This document shows positions 20,474 through 21,224 of a DNA stretch of 21,224 nucleotides, one piece after another. How positions within the stretch are numbered: position 1 is the first letter of the stretch; each line of letters opens with the position of its first letter. A program made the translations under genes and the position numbers. The notes beneath the pieces are model-generated. The model was not told the origin of the DNA. It made no database searches and worked only from the letters and a program-made list of their open reading frames with translations. The stretch is from Methanobacteriota archaeon (GTDB taxonomy: Archaea > Methanobacteriota > Methanobacteria > Methanobacteriales > Methanobacteriaceae), in NCBI GenBank assembly GCA_023434825.1, contig JAEYSH010000035.1, positions 1-21,224 of the forward strand. The letters are read 5' to 3'.

Positions 20474-21224
20474 ATGTTTTGCCCGAAATGTGGAGAAACT
20501 GACGAAGAACTGATTGAAGGCGTTTGTAAATCCTGTTTTTTAAAAGAAGTAGTTCTAGCAGAAATTCCCGATGAAATTGAAATAACTTTATGTGCTCACT
20601 GTGAATCACGATTGGTTAGTGGTAAATGGCTCGAACTGGAGTTAACTGACGAAGAGATAATTTTAAATACTCTTAATAAGCACATGAAGCTTAATAAAAA
20701 CGCTGAAAATGTTGAAATATATGTAGAAACATTATTAGCACGCGGTTCCAATATTGAAACCATTGTACATGTAAAAGCAGACGTTATGGGTGAAATAGTT
20801 CAGCAGGACTATAAACTAAACGTTAAAATTAATAGAACTGTTTGTCCAGAATGCAGTAAATACGCTTCAGGATATTATGAAGCAGTTATTCAATTCAGGG
20901 CAGATAATAGATTTCCAGATGAAGGAGAAATTAATGCAGTTGATTCTCTAATTGCTGATAATATTGATAAAATTTCTAAGAAAAATAAAATGGCCTATAT
21001 TTCAGAACGTTCAGTGCTTAAAGAAGGAATTGATTACTATGTTGGTTCATATAAAGTTGCAAAGAGGTTAACCAACACTTTAAAAGATCATTTTGGTGGA
21101 ATAATCAAAGAATCTCCCCGACTTATGGGAAGAGATAAATCAGCTGGTAAAGACCTGTACAGAATATGGATTTCAATTAGAGTACCCTATTTAAGAGTTA
21201 ATGATTTCATCAAATATGAAAACA
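20474..21224 (+). CDS. NMD3-family 60S/50S export-type protein, N-terminal part
   Basis: The reading frame is open from ATG at 20474 to the window end (250 residues seen). It starts MFCPKCGETDEELIEG and has the NMD3 zinc region: C3, C6, C18, C21, C40 and C43, then a further CPEC (about 127-130). It continues with 'YYVGSYKVAKRLTNTLKDHFGG' and 'ESPRLMGRDKSAGKDLYRIWISIRVPYL', both typical of NMD3. Eukaryotic NMD3 is the large-subunit export adaptor that also occupies tRNA sites with eIF6; archaea have no nucleus, so a role in subunit maturation is inferred. There is only a weak ribosome-binding site (AATGAT, 3 bases before ATG). It may be co-transcribed with aIF2-beta through a leaky terminator or have its own start. 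Confidence 0.92.
   Translation, partial: MFCPKCGETDEELIEGVCKSCFLKEVVLAEIPDEIEITLCAHCESRLVSGKWLELELTDEEIILNTLNKHMKLNKNAENVEIYVETLLARGSNIETIVHVKADVMGEIVQQDYKLNVKINRTVCPECSKYASGYYEAVIQFRADNRFPDEGEINAVDSLIADNIDKISKKNKMAYISERSVLKEGIDYYVGSYKVAKRLTNTLKDHFGGIIKESPRLMGRDKSAGKDLYRIWISIRVPYLRVNDFIKYEN

Overview
The window looks like archaeal chromosome from the order Methanobacteriales, most like a low-GC Methanobacterium. The evidence is an AT-rich sequence, archaeal/eukaryotic-type information-processing genes (Rpp21, S19e, L31e, L39e, L18a/LX, aIF6, aIF2-beta, NMD3, MCM), an AglB-type oligosaccharyltransferase, a Thi4-type thiazole synthase, and Shine-Dalgarno sites of the form GGTGAT or AGGAGTGA. 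Genus-level placement is inference from gene content and order, not from a search.

Left edge (1-566): the start of a UbiA-family membrane prenyltransferase, probably the archaeal ether-lipid enzyme DGGGP synthase, leaves the window on the minus strand. A divergent 96-residue protein of unknown function follows, then two stem-loops where it converges with the next operon.

Minus-strand translation operon (5718 down to 554): twelve closely packed genes in the order Rpp21 (RNase P), CRM/YhbY RNA-binding protein, S19e, PDCD5-like protein, PP-loop ATPase, L39e, L31e, aIF6, L18a/LX, prefoldin alpha, FtsY, and a 30-residue highly basic protein with a strong ribosome-binding site. The operon joins RNA processing, ribosome structure and maturation, nascent-chain folding and membrane targeting. 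Several genes start with TTG behind a good Shine-Dalgarno sequence.

Upstream of that operon (5719-6395) is the most unusual stretch: at least eight short A/T-arm hairpins in tandem. Two copies share a more complex layout, an outer stem enclosing two hairpins, and differ by paired changes that keep the stems. A 29-base direct repeat (27/29 identical) brackets the second group.

Minus-strand genes 6396-8876: DRG/OBG-type GTPase with a TGS domain, Thi4 thiazole synthase (His form, expected to be sulfide-dependent and truly catalytic) and a Fap7/AK6-type adenylate kinase. A divergent CBS-pair protein (9187-9567) converges through a hairpin terminator on aglB (9645-12071). After about 550 bp of AT-rich sequence come a small helical protein and a small zinc ribbon, convergent with each other, then topA with three C-terminal zinc motifs.

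Right part (15791-21224): a YfcE-like phosphodiesterase and RlmE form a two-gene unit. A 76-residue protein, probably translated from a leaderless mRNA, and a membrane-anchored coiled-coil protein follow. The replicative helicase MCM then precedes aIF2-beta and the start of NMD3, which runs off the window. I see no rRNA, tRNA, CRISPR array, insertion sequence or prophage.
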